This document shows, one piece after another, positions 8,520-17,498 of a DNA stretch of 64,000 nucleotides. The stretch's first letter is position 1, and every line of letters begins with the position of its first letter. The DNA comes from Microvirga aerilata (GTDB taxonomy: Bacteria; Pseudomonadota; Alphaproteobacteria; Rhizobiales; Beijerinckiaceae). Below the pieces are notes generated by a model. The model was not told the DNA's origin and did not search any database. It worked only from the letters and a program-made list of their open reading frames with translations. Location: positions 1 through 64,000 of the forward strand of contig NZ_JAEQMY010000019.1 of the NCBI RefSeq assembly GCF_016743775.1, written 5' to 3'. The translations under genes were made by a program, and so were the position numbers.

Positions 8520-8555
8520 TGTGCGATATGGCTTTCAATGTTCGCGATGCGCACA
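8520..8555. promoter_or_regulatory. Candidate PcaR operator in the pcaR-livK divergent gap
   Basis: Within the 179-base gap (8451-8629), GTTCGCGATGCGCAC (8540-8554) is a near-palindrome (GTTCGC / GCGCAC, one mismatch), similar in form to 15-base operators of IclR-type PcaU/PcaR/PobR proteins. A related half site TGTGCGATAT begins at 8520, and TGTGCG (8520-8525) pairs with CGCACA (8550-8555). IclR proteins often bind two or three such boxes. It lies about 75 bases ahead of the livK start. The match is by eye only. Confidence 0.4.
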
Positions 8556-8629
8556 ATGACTAGACCATAGGATGAGAAAACCGCGGTCCGCTGCAATGAG
8601 ATCGGGGCGGCTCAGAGGAAGGAAACGGA

Positions 8630-9811
8630 ATGACAGCTGGAAAGAGAATTCTCGGCGCCGCTCTCGGTGCTCTGCTGCTGGGCACGGTCTCCGCCGCGGC
8701 CGATACCATCAAGGTCGGCATCATCGGACCGTTCTCGGGCCCCTTCGCGCTGCAGGGCAAGAATTTCCAGGCCGGTGTCGAAGCCTACATGGCGCTCAAC
8801 GGCAAATCCGTGAAAGGCCACGACATCGAGGTCATCTATCGCGACCTCCCGGCGGCCAACCCGGCGCAGTCCCGGGCGCTGGCCCAGGAACTCGTGGTGA
8901 AGGAGAAGGTGCAGTACCTGGGCGGCGTCTACTTCACGCCCGACGCCATGGCCATCACGCCCCTGCTCAAGCAGGCGAATACGCCCCTGGTCATCTTCAA
9001 TGCGGCGACCTCCGCGATCATGACGCAGTCACCCCTCGTGGTGCGCAGCTCCTTCACGACGGCGCAGACGACCTCGCCCTTGGGCAAGATCGCCATCGAG
9101 CGCGGGGTCAAGAAGGTGATCTCGGCCGTGAGCGATTACGGACCGGGCGTCGATGCGGAAGCAGCCTTCAAGAAGGCCTTCGAGGCAGCCGGCGGACAGG
9201 TGGTGGAAGCCATCAGGATGCCGCTGAACACCAACGATTTCAGCCCCATCATGCAGCGCGTTCGCGACTCGGGCGCAGAGGCGGTCTTCGCCTTCCTGCC
9301 CTCGGGGCCGACGACGCTCGGTTTCGTGAAAGCCTACAACGATACGGGCCTGAAGCAGGCCGGCATCAAGTTCTTCGCGCCGGGCGACCTGACGCAGGAA
9401 TCCGACCTGCCGGCTCTTGGCGACGGGGCCGTGGGGCTCCTGACCACGTTCCACTACGCGGTGTCGCATGACAGCCCCGAGAACAAGCGCTTCGTCGAAG
9501 CCGCCACCAAAGCCGTCGGCGGAGCCGAGCAGCTCTCCTTCCCGTCGGTCGGCGCCTATGACGGCATGCACGTGATCTACAAGATGATCGAGGCCACGGA
9601 CGGCAAGCAGGATGCCCAGAAGGCGGTCGATGCCGTGAAGGGCCTTTCCTGGACCAGCCCGCGCGGTCCCGTCAGCATCGATGCCGAGACCCGTCACATC
9701 ACGGAGAACATTTATCTTCGCGAGGTGGTGAAAGGTCCCGACGGCAAGACCTACAACAAGGAAATCCAGACCTTCCCGAACCAGAAGGACCCTGGTCTCG
9801 CCACTCAGTAA
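8630..9811 (+). CDS. ABC transporter periplasmic binding protein (LivK/HBA type)
   Basis: A 393-aa type-1 periplasmic binding protein of the branched-chain amino acid class (Peripla_BP_6). A signal peptide is clear (KRILGAALGALLLGTVSAAAD), then DTIKVGIIGPFSGPFALQGKNF, the standard first strand of the mature lobe. It heads an operon with permeases and ATPases and runs straight into the pca genes, so its ligand is probably an aromatic acid such as protocatechuate or 4-hydroxybenzoate, as for related binding proteins in other alphaproteobacteria. That specificity is inference. AGGAAGGAAACGG precedes the ATG. Confidence 0.92.
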   Translation: MTAGKRILGAALGALLLGTVSAAADTIKVGIIGPFSGPFALQGKNFQAGVEAYMALNGKSVKGHDIEVIYRDLPAANPAQSRALAQELVVKEKVQYLGGVYFTPDAMAITPLLKQANTPLVIFNAATSAIMTQSPLVVRSSFTTAQTTSPLGKIAIERGVKKVISAVSDYGPGVDAEAAFKKAFEAAGGQVVEAIRMPLNTNDFSPIMQRVRDSGAEAVFAFLPSGPTTLGFVKAYNDTGLKQAGIKFFAPGDLTQESDLPALGDGAVGLLTTFHYAVSHDSPENKRFVEAATKAVGGAEQLSFPSVGAYDGMHVIYKMIEATDGKQDAQKAVDAVKGLSWTSPRGPVSIDAETRHITENIYLREVVKGPDGKTYNKEIQTFPNQKDPGLATQ

Positions 9812-9895
9812 GCGAGCGCCACGGAACACTTCGAGGGCGCGCCTCCCAGAGCCGCGCCTTCGACCACCGAATAAACAGGCGGGCCGGATCCTCAC

Positions 9896-10759
9896 ATGCA
9901 GACCATCCTCAGCATCGCGATCGATGCTTTTGCCTATGGCATGGCTCTCTTCATCATCTGCATCGGCCTGTCGCTGACCATGGGCCTGATGCGGGTGGTG
10001 AACCTGGCTCATGGGGCGTTTGCGATGATCGCCGGCTATATCGCCTCCTATGCGGCGCGCGATCTGGGCCTCGGCTATGCGATTGCCATCTTCCTGGCGA
10101 TCATCGGCACCATCGTGATCTCCATTCCCCTGGAGAGGCTCCTCTACCGCCGCATCTACGGCAGTCCGCAGCTCACCCAGGTGCTGATGACCATCGGCAT
10201 CACCTTCTGCGTGATCGGCATCACGAACTACTTCTTCGGCCCGACCCTGAAGACGATCCCGCTGCCCGGAAGCCTGAGCCAGTCCGTGAATGTGGGGTTC
10301 AAGACCATTGCGGCGCACAGGCTCTTCGTCATGGCCTGCGGGGTGGTGGTCGCCCTGGGGCTCTGGTTTCTGATCGAGAAGACGGCGTTCGGCATCAAGC
10401 TGCGGGCGACCGTGGACAACGCGGCCATGGCCGATGCGCTGGGCGTGCGCACGCAGGTGGTCTATGCGGTCAGCTTCGCCATCGCCATTGGGCTGGCGGC
10501 CTTGGGCGGGGTGGTCGGTGCCGAGTTCCTGCCCATCGAGCCCTACTATGCGCTTCGCTACATGGTGACCTTCCTGGTGGTCGTCTCGGTTGGCGGCGCG
10601 GGGTCGATCCCGGGCGCCGTGGTCGCCTGCCTTCTGCTCGGCGCGGTCGATACCACAGGGCGCTACCTGATGCCCGAGTTCGGCAACTTCTTCTTCTATG
10701 CGGCGGTGATCGCCATCGTGTGCGTGTTCCCACGCGGCTTCTTCGGAAGGGCTCAGTAA
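9896..10759 (+). CDS. ABC transporter permease, LivH type
   Basis: A 287-aa integral membrane permease of the LivH class with about eight hydrophobic segments, beginning at about residue 10 (AYGMALFIICIGLSLTMGL). The typical LivH features are present: VNLAHGAFAMIAGYI near 35-50 and GGAGSIPGAVVACLLLGAVD near 228-250. Pairs with the LivM-type protein to form the channel. It is separated from the binding-protein gene by 84 bases and from the next gene by one base. Confidence 0.93.
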   Translation: MQTILSIAIDAFAYGMALFIICIGLSLTMGLMRVVNLAHGAFAMIAGYIASYAARDLGLGYAIAIFLAIIGTIVISIPLERLLYRRIYGSPQLTQVLMTIGITFCVIGITNYFFGPTLKTIPLPGSLSQSVNVGFKTIAAHRLFVMACGVVVALGLWFLIEKTAFGIKLRATVDNAAMADALGVRTQVVYAVSFAIAIGLAALGGVVGAEFLPIEPYYALRYMVTFLVVVSVGGAGSIPGAVVACLLLGAVDTTGRYLMPEFGNFFFYAAVIAIVCVFPRGFFGRAQ

Positions 10760-10760
10760 C

Positions 10761-11774
10761 GTGCAGGCTATCGCTGAAACAGAGAGAGTTGCGGCAGCAT
10801 CCTCCGCGGGAGGCCGCTGGTTGCGGGACGTGGCGGGCATTGTGCTGATCGTCGCGGCCGGCATGGCCGGATATTGGCTGTTTCCGGACAACCTCGCCCT
10901 GCTGACACGGGTCATCGCGGTCGCTCTGCTGGTCCTGTCGATCGATCTCATCGTGGGCTATTGCGGGGTGGCCACGCTGGGGCAGGCGGCGCTCTTCGGG
11001 GCAGGCGCCTATGCGGCCGGCATCGCCTGCGTGAACGGGGTGACGGAGCCGCTGACCCTCATCGCCATCGGGGCCCTGGCTGGAGCCGTTGCGGGCCTCC
11101 TCATGGGCACGATCATGCTCCGCGCCCATGGTCTCGCGCAGCTGGTTCTCTCCATCGCCATCGTGCAGCTTTTCCATGAAGCGGCCAACAAGGCCTCCGC
11201 CTACACGGGCGGCAGCGACGGCCTAGCCGGGCTGACGGTCGGTCCGCTCTTCGGGGTCTTCGAGTTCGACCTGTGGGGGCAGACCGCCTATCTCTTCGGG
11301 CTTGCTCTGCTGGTGCTCGTGTTCATCGCCCTCAAGTTCGTCGTGTCCTCGCCCTTCGGCATGCTGTGCCGGGGCATCAAGGAGGATCCGGTCCGCATCA
11401 AGGCCATGGGGTCGTTCGTGTTCCCGGTGCTCCTGAAGATGTTCGTGATCTCGGGCGCGGTCGCCGGCATCGGCGGCGCGCTGGCGGCGATTTCCACCCA
11501 AGTGGTGGGCCTCGACAGCGTCAGCTTCGAGCTTTCCGCCAATTCCCTTGTAATGCTGGTGCTCGGCGGCCTCGGCACCCTGTATGGAGCGCTGGTCGGA
11601 ACCGTGATCTTCATGGGCTTCGAGCATGCTGTCTCGGCCATCAACCCGTTCCACTGGATGACCATGGTCGGAGCCTTGCTGATCGCCGTCGTATTGGCCG
11701 CTCCCGGCGGCCTGAGCGGCCTCCTGGAGAAGATCACGGCATCGGGCAAGCGCACCAGGGGAGGGCGGGCATGA
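10761..11774 (+). CDS. ABC transporter permease, LivM type
   Basis: A 337-aa membrane permease of the LivM class. Several hydrophobic helices are visible, with the class-typical GYCGVATLGQAALFGAGAYA (near 68-87) and the conserved GLGTLYGALVGTVI stretch near the C-terminus. It starts with GTG one base after the LivH stop, and its own stop overlaps the start of the LivG gene as ATGA. Probable second half of the aromatic-acid channel. Confidence 0.93.
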   Translation: MQAIAETERVAAASSAGGRWLRDVAGIVLIVAAGMAGYWLFPDNLALLTRVIAVALLVLSIDLIVGYCGVATLGQAALFGAGAYAAGIACVNGVTEPLTLIAIGALAGAVAGLLMGTIMLRAHGLAQLVLSIAIVQLFHEAANKASAYTGGSDGLAGLTVGPLFGVFEFDLWGQTAYLFGLALLVLVFIALKFVVSSPFGMLCRGIKEDPVRIKAMGSFVFPVLLKMFVISGAVAGIGGALAAISTQVVGLDSVSFELSANSLVMLVLGGLGTLYGALVGTVIFMGFEHAVSAINPFHWMTMVGALLIAVVLAAPGGLSGLLEKITASGKRTRGGRA

Positions 11775-12535
11775 GCGATCTCTTTCGCGTCGAGGGTCTG
11801 ACCAAGAACTTCGGCGGCCTCGCGGTCAGCCGCGAGATCTCGCTTGCGATGCCGGCCGGCGAGAGGCTTGCGTTGATCGGCCCCAACGGCGCGGGCAAGA
11901 CCACCTTCGTGAACCTCGTGACCGGGCAGCTCCAGCCCAGCGCCGGGCGCGTCGTTCTCAACGGCGAGGACGTGACCGGATTGGGGGCCGTTGAGCGGGT
12001 CCGCAAAGGCCTCGTGCGCACCTTCCAGGTGACCCGGCTGTTCTCCGATATGACGCCTGAGGAACATGTCACGCTCACCGTGCTGCAGCGGGAGCGAAAG
12101 GCTACGCGAATTTTGAGCCGCTTCCGCGGCAACGCTGAGGTCGCGGGTGAAGTGGAGGGCCTTCTCGGCACCTTGGGCCTGCTGGAGGTGGCGCGCCGCA
12201 AGGTCGGCGAAATCGCCTATGGCCAGCAGCGCCTGCTGGAGATCGCCATCGCTCTTGCCCTGCGCCCGAAGGTGCTGCTTCTCGACGAGCCGGCGGCAGG
12301 TGTGCCATCGAGCGATACGCCCCGGATCGAGCAGGCCCTGGAGCGCCTGCCGCCGGAGCTCGCCGTCCTGATGATCGAGCATGACATGGACCTCGTGTTC
12401 AGGTTCGCCAAGCGGGTGGTGGTGCTCGCGGCAGGCGAGATCATCTTCAAGGGAGTGCCCTCCGAGGTTGCCGCCAACAGCCGCGTTCGTGAAGCCTATC
12501 TTGGGAACTATGCCAATGCCCGCAGCGTCGCTTGA
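11771..12535 (+). CDS. ABC transporter ATPase, LivG type
   Basis: A 254-aa cytoplasmic ATPase. Walker A is GPNGAGKTT (37-45); Q-loop lies in FQVTRLF, the signature is the LivG variant AYGQQRLLEIA in place of LSGGQ, Walker B is VLLLDEPAAG and the switch His is in MIEHDMDLVF. Start at the ATG overlapping the LivM stop by four bases. The 3' end overlaps the LivF gene. It energises import together with the next gene. Confidence 0.94.
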   Translation: MSDLFRVEGLTKNFGGLAVSREISLAMPAGERLALIGPNGAGKTTFVNLVTGQLQPSAGRVVLNGEDVTGLGAVERVRKGLVRTFQVTRLFSDMTPEEHVTLTVLQRERKATRILSRFRGNAEVAGEVEGLLGTLGLLEVARRKVGEIAYGQQRLLEIAIALALRPKVLLLDEPAAGVPSSDTPRIEQALERLPPELAVLMIEHDMDLVFRFAKRVVVLAAGEIIFKGVPSEVAANSRVREAYLGNYANARSVA

Positions 12536-13232
12536 TGTTCGCAACCTGAGCGCGGGCTACGGGCCCACGGTGGTTCTGGAGGACGTGTCGTTCTCCGTGC
12601 CCTCCGGTGCGCGCCTGTCCATCCTCGGCAGCAACGGCATGGGCAAGACCACGCTGCTCTCCACGCTCATGGGCCTGAACCGGCGCTACGGCGGCGACAT
12701 CCTGGTCGGCGGCAAGAACGTCTCGTCCCTCAAGAGCTCAGAGCGCGCCCGTCAGGGGATCGGCCTCGTTCCGCAGACGCGGGACATCTTCCGCTCCCTG
12801 ACGGTGGAGGAGAACCTGATCGTCGGCGTGAAGGACCGGCCACGCAGCGTGATCCAGGAAGCCTACGACATGTTCCCCCGTCTCCACGAGCGGCGGAGCA
12901 ACCTAGGCTGGCAATTGTCGGGCGGCGAACAGCAGATGCTTTCCACTGCCCGCACCATTCTCGGGCGCCCGTCGTTGCTCCTGCTCGACGAACCCCTGGA
13001 AGGCTTGGCGCCCGTGATCTGCGAGGAGCTGATGGCGGCGTTCACCCGGCTCGCCTCCAGCGGCGAGATGACGGTCCTGCTCGTGGAGCAGCGTCTGGAA
13101 AGCGCCCTCGACTTCGCCGACTCCGTGCTGATCCTGGAGCGGGGGCGCATCGCCTGGCAGGGAACGAGCGAGACGCTGCGCTCTGATCACGGACTCGTCG
13201 AGCGCTATATCGGCGTCGGCGCCCTGCATTGA
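12516..13232 (+). CDS. ABC transporter ATPase, LivF type
   Basis: A 238-aa ATPase of the LivF class: Walker A GSNGMGKTT near 36-44, Q-loop VPQTRDIFRSLTVEENL, signature LSGGEQQM, Walker B LLLLDEPLEGL. As usual for LivF the switch region reads VEQR rather than His. ATG at 12516 is preferred to 12510 because GGGA at 12503-12506 is then properly spaced. It overlaps the end of the LivG gene. Its C-terminal sequence differs clearly from the LivF tail found in the chimera at 4435, so that scar did not arise from this operon. Confidence 0.92.
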   Translation: MPAASLDVRNLSAGYGPTVVLEDVSFSVPSGARLSILGSNGMGKTTLLSTLMGLNRRYGGDILVGGKNVSSLKSSERARQGIGLVPQTRDIFRSLTVEENLIVGVKDRPRSVIQEAYDMFPRLHERRSNLGWQLSGGEQQMLSTARTILGRPSLLLLDEPLEGLAPVICEELMAAFTRLASSGEMTVLLVEQRLESALDFADSVLILERGRIAWQGTSETLRSDHGLVERYIGVGALH

Positions 13233-13240
13233 GGTTGACC

Positions 13241-14035
13241 ATGGCATTCATCCGCACAAACGGCATTGTCCTTCACCATCAGGTGCTCGGGCGCCCCGAC
13301 GGCCCCACACTCGTCTTCATCAACTCGCTCGGAAGCGATTTCCGCATCTGGCAGGAGGTCGCGCCGGCCTTTGCCGACTGTTTTCGCGTGGTTCTCTACG
13401 ACAAGCGCGGGCATGGCCTCTCGGACGCGCCGCCCGCGCCCTACACCATCGACGATCACACAAGCGATCTTATCGCGCTGCTCGACGATCTGAGCATCGG
13501 CAGCGCGGCTCTCGTCGGCCTGTCGGTGGGTGGCATGATCGCGCAACGGATGGCGGTTCGGGCTCCCGAGCGCGTTTCGGCCATCGCCCTCTGCTGCACG
13601 GCGGCAAAGATCGGCACCGCCGAGACCTGGGCGGAGCGGATCGCCGCCGTCGAGAGCGGCGGCATCGAGCCGATCACCGACAATGTCCTGCAGCGCTGGT
13701 TCACGCCCCACTTCCGCGAAACCCGCCCCGACGAGGTCGCCGGCTGGCGCAACATGCTGGTCCGCACACCGGCTCACGGCTATGCCGGAACCTGCGCGGC
13801 GATCCGCGATGCGGATCTGAGGCCCGATGCGGGCCGGATCAAGGCCCCGACCCTTTGCGTGGCGGGCGACCAGGACGGCTCCACGCCTGCGGACGTGGTG
13901 CGTGGAACGGCAGACATCATCCCGGGCGCCCGGTTCGAGCTTATCGACGGGGCAGGGCACATTCCCTGCGTCGAGAAGCCGGCGGTGCTGTCGGGGCTCA
14001 TCAACCGGCATCTTCAGGAGGCGGGCATTGTCTGA
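13241..14035 (+). CDS. pcaD: 3-oxoadipate enol-lactonase PcaD
   Basis: A 264-aa alpha/beta hydrolase that hydrolyses 3-oxoadipate enol-lactone to 3-oxoadipate. It shows the oxyanion segment NSLGSD, the nucleophile elbow GLSVGGM (Ser near 94), and the catalytic His in GAGHIPCVEKP near the C-terminus. The style (FINSLGSDFRIWQEV, YDKRGHGLSD) is typical of PcaD/CatD. Eight bases separate it from the LivF stop, and its end overlaps pcaC. Confidence 0.95.
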   Translation: MAFIRTNGIVLHHQVLGRPDGPTLVFINSLGSDFRIWQEVAPAFADCFRVVLYDKRGHGLSDAPPAPYTIDDHTSDLIALLDDLSIGSAALVGLSVGGMIAQRMAVRAPERVSAIALCCTAAKIGTAETWAERIAAVESGGIEPITDNVLQRWFTPHFRETRPDEVAGWRNMLVRTPAHGYAGTCAAIRDADLRPDAGRIKAPTLCVAGDQDGSTPADVVRGTADIIPGARFELIDGAGHIPCVEKPAVLSGLINRHLQEAGIV

Positions 14036-14435
14036 GAAGGATCAGAGCGAGCGTTACAAGGCAGGCATGGCGGTGCGCCGTGAGGTGCTGGGCGACGCGC
14101 ATGTGGATCGGGCGACCGCCCAGATGACCGAGTTCGATGCGGACTTCCAGACCTTCATCACGGAAGGCGCCTGGGGCTCCGTTTGGTCGCGGCCCGGCTT
14201 CACCAAGCGGGAGCGCTCCATCGTGACCATCGCGCTTCTGGCGGCGCTCGGCCAGGATGACGAGGTCGCCATGCACGTTCGCGCCACGCGCAACACGGGC
14301 GCCACGAAGGAAGACATCAAGGAGGCGCTGATGCACGTGGCCGTCTATGCCGGGGTGCCTGCGGCCAATCACGCCATCAAGATCGTCAAGAAGACATTCG
14401 CGGAAATGGAACCCGCTCCGGAGCCGGGCCAATAG
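14028..14435 (+). CDS. pcaC: 4-carboxymuconolactone decarboxylase PcaC
   Basis: A 135-aa decarboxylase of the AhpD-like CMD family, turning gamma-carboxymuconolactone into 3-oxoadipate enol-lactone. The CMD core is visible ([49 protein letters not shown]). Length matches stand-alone PcaC, so there is no PcaCD/PcaL fusion here. The start is taken as TTG at 14028, which gives the usual N-terminus, with AGGAG seven bases ahead; this overlaps the end of pcaD by eight bases. A later ATG at 14067 would cut into the first helix. Confidence 0.93.
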   Translation: MSEKDQSERYKAGMAVRREVLGDAHVDRATAQMTEFDADFQTFITEGAWGSVWSRPGFTKRERSIVTIALLAALGQDDEVAMHVRATRNTGATKEDIKEALMHVAVYAGVPAANHAIKIVKKTFAEMEPAPEPGQ

Positions 14436-14488
14436 CCTGGACGGATAGAACGCGCGCCGACCCGAGGCGCGGTTCGACAGGAGGAAAC

Positions 14489-15214
14489 ATGACGGATAAC
14501 GGGACTTTCTACCAACGCGACCGGAACTGGCATCCGCCGGCCTTCACGCCCACCTACAAGACTTCGATCCTACGCTCGCCGCAGCAGCCGCTCCTGTCGC
14601 TGGAGAACACGATCTCGGAGCTGACCGGTCCCGTCTTCGGTCACGACAAACTCGGGCCGCTGGACAACGACCTGCTGCGCAACTTCGCCAAGACCGGCGA
14701 CCCCATCGGCCAGCGAATCGTCGTCTACGGTCGCGTGCTGGACGAGAACGCCCGTCCCGTGCCCGGCGCCCTGCTCGAGTTCTGGCAGGCCAATGCGGGC
14801 GGCCGCTACCGACACAAGAAGGAAACCTATCTGGCGGCCATCGACCCGAACTTCGGCGGCTGCGGGCGCGTGATCACGGACGAGGAAGGGCGCTACTGGT
14901 TCCGGACCATAAAGCCCGGCGCGTATCCCTGGCCGAACGGCGTCAACGACTGGCGCCCGGCCCATATCCACTTCTCGGTCTTCGGCCATGCCTTCGCGCA
15001 GCGGCTGATCACCCAGATGTATTTCGAGGGCGATCCGATGATCTGGCAGGACCCCATCGTGGCGACGATCCCGGACAAGGCCGCCATCGAGCAGCTGGTT
15101 GCAGCCCTCGACCGCCAGAACACGCTGCCGATGGATGCGCTGGCCTACAAGTTCGACATCGTCCTGCGCGGCCGGCGCTCGACGATGTTCGAGAACCGCA
15201 TGGAGGGGAACTGA
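14489..15214 (+). CDS. pcaH: Protocatechuate 3,4-dioxygenase beta subunit PcaH
   Basis: A 241-aa iron(III) subunit of protocatechuate 3,4-dioxygenase, which opens the ring between the hydroxyls to 3-carboxy-cis,cis-muconate. Iron ligands can be placed by motif: Tyr107 (GRYRHK), Tyr146 (KPGAYPW), His159 and His161 (RPAHIHF). GGAGGAAAC precedes the ATG. Its stop overlaps the pcaG start by one base. Confidence 0.97.
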   Translation: MTDNGTFYQRDRNWHPPAFTPTYKTSILRSPQQPLLSLENTISELTGPVFGHDKLGPLDNDLLRNFAKTGDPIGQRIVVYGRVLDENARPVPGALLEFWQANAGGRYRHKKETYLAAIDPNFGGCGRVITDEEGRYWFRTIKPGAYPWPNGVNDWRPAHIHFSVFGHAFAQRLITQMYFEGDPMIWQDPIVATIPDKAAIEQLVAALDRQNTLPMDALAYKFDIVLRGRRSTMFENRMEGN

Positions 15215-15840
15215 TGGTCCAGAAATTGCCGTTCCTGAAGGAATCCCCGTCGCAAACGGCCGGTCCCTACGTTCATATCGGCACGAATCCGAACTGGGTC
15301 GAGATCACCGGCGTCTGGAACGAGGATCTCGGCCTCGTGCTCGTCGGCCCCGAGACCAAGGGCGAGCGCATCGTCATCAAGGGCCGCGTCTTCGACGGCG
15401 CCGGCGACCCGCTGAAGGATGCGCTCATCGAGATCTGGCAGGCGGACGCCGCCGGACTCTACAACAGCCCGCAGGAGAAGCGCGGCAAGGCTGATCCCAG
15501 CTTCGTCGGCTGGGGCCGGCAGCCGGCGGACGGCGCGACCGGGGAATACCGCTTCGAGACCATCAAGCCCGGCCGCGTTCCCTACAAGGACGGCCGCCTG
15601 ATGGCCCCTCACATCACGGTCTGGATCGTCGCCCGCGGCATCAATACCGGCCTCCACACCCGCCTGTATTTCAGCGACGAGGAAGCGGCCAACGCCGAAT
15701 GCCCCGTGCTCGCCAGGATCGCCCACAAGGCGCGCGTTCCGACCCTGGTCGCCACGCGCACCGAGGAGAACGGGCTGCCCACCTATACCTTCAACATCCA
15801 TATCCAGGGTGAGAAGGAAACCGTGTTCTTCGATATCTGA
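15214..15840 (+). CDS. pcaG: Protocatechuate 3,4-dioxygenase alpha subunit PcaG
   Basis: A 208-aa alpha subunit, homologous to PcaH but without a full set of iron ligands, completing the active site from the partner chain. Visible marks: SQTAGPYVHIG near the N-terminus, IEIWQADAAGLYNSP and FETIKPGRVPY in the core, and the family C-terminus ending in ETVFFDI. It is translated from TGATG coupled to pcaH, so the two subunits are made in balance. Confidence 0.97.
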   Translation: MVQKLPFLKESPSQTAGPYVHIGTNPNWVEITGVWNEDLGLVLVGPETKGERIVIKGRVFDGAGDPLKDALIEIWQADAAGLYNSPQEKRGKADPSFVGWGRQPADGATGEYRFETIKPGRVPYKDGRLMAPHITVWIVARGINTGLHTRLYFSDEEAANAECPVLARIAHKARVPTLVATRTEENGLPTYTFNIHIQGEKETVFFDI

Positions 15841-15860
15841 CAGTCGACTGAAAGCAGATC

Positions 15861-16706
15861 ATGGCCAAGTTTCAAAGCCTCCAGGAGGCTGTTGCCGAGA
15901 ACCTTCGCGACGGCGACACCGTCGCCTTCGAGGGGTTTACCCATCTCATTCCCCATGCGGCCGCCCATGAGGTGATCCGCCAGGGCCGCAAGGATCTGAC
16001 GCTGATCCGCATGACCCCCGACATCATCTACGACCAGCTCATCGGCATGGGATTGGCCAGGAAGGTCATCTTCTCCTATGCGGGCAATCCGGGCGTGGGC
16101 CTGCTGCGCCGGATGCGGGATGCCATCGAGAACAACTGGCCCCGCGCCATCGAGACGGAGGAGCACAGCCACGCCGCCATGGCCAACGCCTACGAGGCCG
16201 GAGCCGCGGGCCTGCCCTGCGCGGTCTTCCGCGGGTATCGCGGCGCCGGCCTGAAGGACGTCAACCCGATGATCCGGAGCATCACCTGCCCGTTCACGGG
16301 CGAGGAGCTCGCCGCCGTTCCGGCGCACCGGCCCGACGTCACCTTCATTCATGCCCAGAAGGCGAACAGGCGCGGCGACGTGCTGGTCGAAGGCATCGTC
16401 GGCGTGCAGAAGGAGGCTGTGCTGGCCTCCAAGCGCTCCGTGGTCACCGTCGAGGAGATCGTGGAGGACTTCGACGATCTGCACCCGAACCTGTGCGTGC
16501 TGCCGCATTGGACCGTCACGTCCGTCGTGCAGGTGCCGGGCGGGGCGCATCCGTCCTACACCCACGGCTACTACGACCGGGACAACGCCGCCTATCTGGA
16601 ATGGGACAAGATCTCCGCCGACCGCGATCTCTTCACCGCCTGGATGAGGGAGAACGTGCTCGAGGCTGGGCCCGACGTCTTCGCCGCTCGCGTGAAGGGA
16701 CTGTAA
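15861..16706 (+). CDS. pcaI: 3-oxoadipate CoA-transferase subunit A
   Basis: A 281-aa class I CoA-transferase alpha subunit. With PcaJ it moves CoA from succinyl-CoA to 3-oxoadipate. The N-terminal Rossmann-like opening (LRDGDTVAFEGFTHLIPHAAAHEV) belongs to the longer family of 3-oxoacid CoA-transferases common in rhizobia and actinobacteria, longer than the about 230-aa Pseudomonas PcaI. The gene lies 20 bases after pcaG and 2 before pcaJ. Confidence 0.93.
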   Translation: MAKFQSLQEAVAENLRDGDTVAFEGFTHLIPHAAAHEVIRQGRKDLTLIRMTPDIIYDQLIGMGLARKVIFSYAGNPGVGLLRRMRDAIENNWPRAIETEEHSHAAMANAYEAGAAGLPCAVFRGYRGAGLKDVNPMIRSITCPFTGEELAAVPAHRPDVTFIHAQKANRRGDVLVEGIVGVQKEAVLASKRSVVTVEEIVEDFDDLHPNLCVLPHWTVTSVVQVPGGAHPSYTHGYYDRDNAAYLEWDKISADRDLFTAWMRENVLEAGPDVFAARVKGL

Positions 16707-16708
16707 CC

Positions 16709-17497
16709 ATGACGTATCTTTCCGACTTCACGCCCAACGAGATGATGACCATCGCGGCGGCCCGCGCGCTCTCCAACGACGATGTCTGCTTCGTCGGGAT
16801 CGGCGCGCCCTCGGCCGCCTGCAACGTGGCCCGGCTGACGCATGCGCCAGACATCACCCTGATCTACGAGAGCGGCACCATCGGCACCGCGCCAGACGTG
16901 CTGCCGCTTTCCATCGGCGACGGCGTGCTGTGCGAGACGGCGGTGACCACCGTGTCGGTGCCGGAGATGTTCCGCTACTGGCTCCAGGGCGGACGCATCT
17001 CCATCGGGTTCCTCGGCGCCGCCCAGCTCGACCGCTTCGGCAACATCAACACCACCGTGATCGGCGACTACCACAAGCCCCAGGTGCGGCTGCCCGGCGG
17101 CGGCGGCGCGCCCGAGATCGCCACCTCCTGCCAGGAGGTTTTCATCACCATGAAGCAGACGACCCGCGGCATGGTGGACAAGATCGACTTCTACACCTCG
17201 TTCGGCCATGGCGAAGGCGGCAACCACCGCGAGCGGCTCGGCATCGCCACCAAGGGACCGACGCTCCTGATCACCGACCTGGCCATCTGGAAGCCCGATC
17301 CCGAGACGAAGGAATTCACGGTTGTGTCCATGCATCGCGGCGTGACAAGAGACAGGATCCAGGACACCTGCGGCTGGAAGGTGCGCTTCTCGGATCGGCT
17401 CGAGGAAACGCCGCCCCCGTCCGAACTCGAACTCACCACCCTGCGGGATCTTCAGGCGAGAACCGAGAAGGCCCATGGCGGAAAGAAGGGAAGCTAG
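16709..17497 (+). CDS. pcaJ: 3-oxoadipate CoA-transferase subunit B
   Basis: A 262-aa beta subunit. The catalytic Glu that forms the glutamyl-CoA thioester lies in LIYESGTIG near residue 53. GGGGAPEIATSC and the DKIDFYTSFGHG stretch are typical of this subunit type. The ATG at 16709 follows the pcaI stop after two bases. The product step is 3-oxoadipyl-CoA, the substrate of PcaF encoded next. Confidence 0.93.
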   Translation: MTYLSDFTPNEMMTIAAARALSNDDVCFVGIGAPSAACNVARLTHAPDITLIYESGTIGTAPDVLPLSIGDGVLCETAVTTVSVPEMFRYWLQGGRISIGFLGAAQLDRFGNINTTVIGDYHKPQVRLPGGGGAPEIATSCQEVFITMKQTTRGMVDKIDFYTSFGHGEGGNHRERLGIATKGPTLLITDLAIWKPDPETKEFTVVSMHRGVTRDRIQDTCGWKVRFSDRLEETPPPSELELTTLRDLQARTEKAHGGKKGS

Positions 17498-17498
17498 C

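Noticed and set aside
9029..10951. Minus-strand 640-codon open frame opposite the transporter genes
   Set aside because: It lies antisense to well-supported LivK, LivH and LivM genes; high GC keeps the frame open. The translation has no domain and is rich in His, Arg and Gly.
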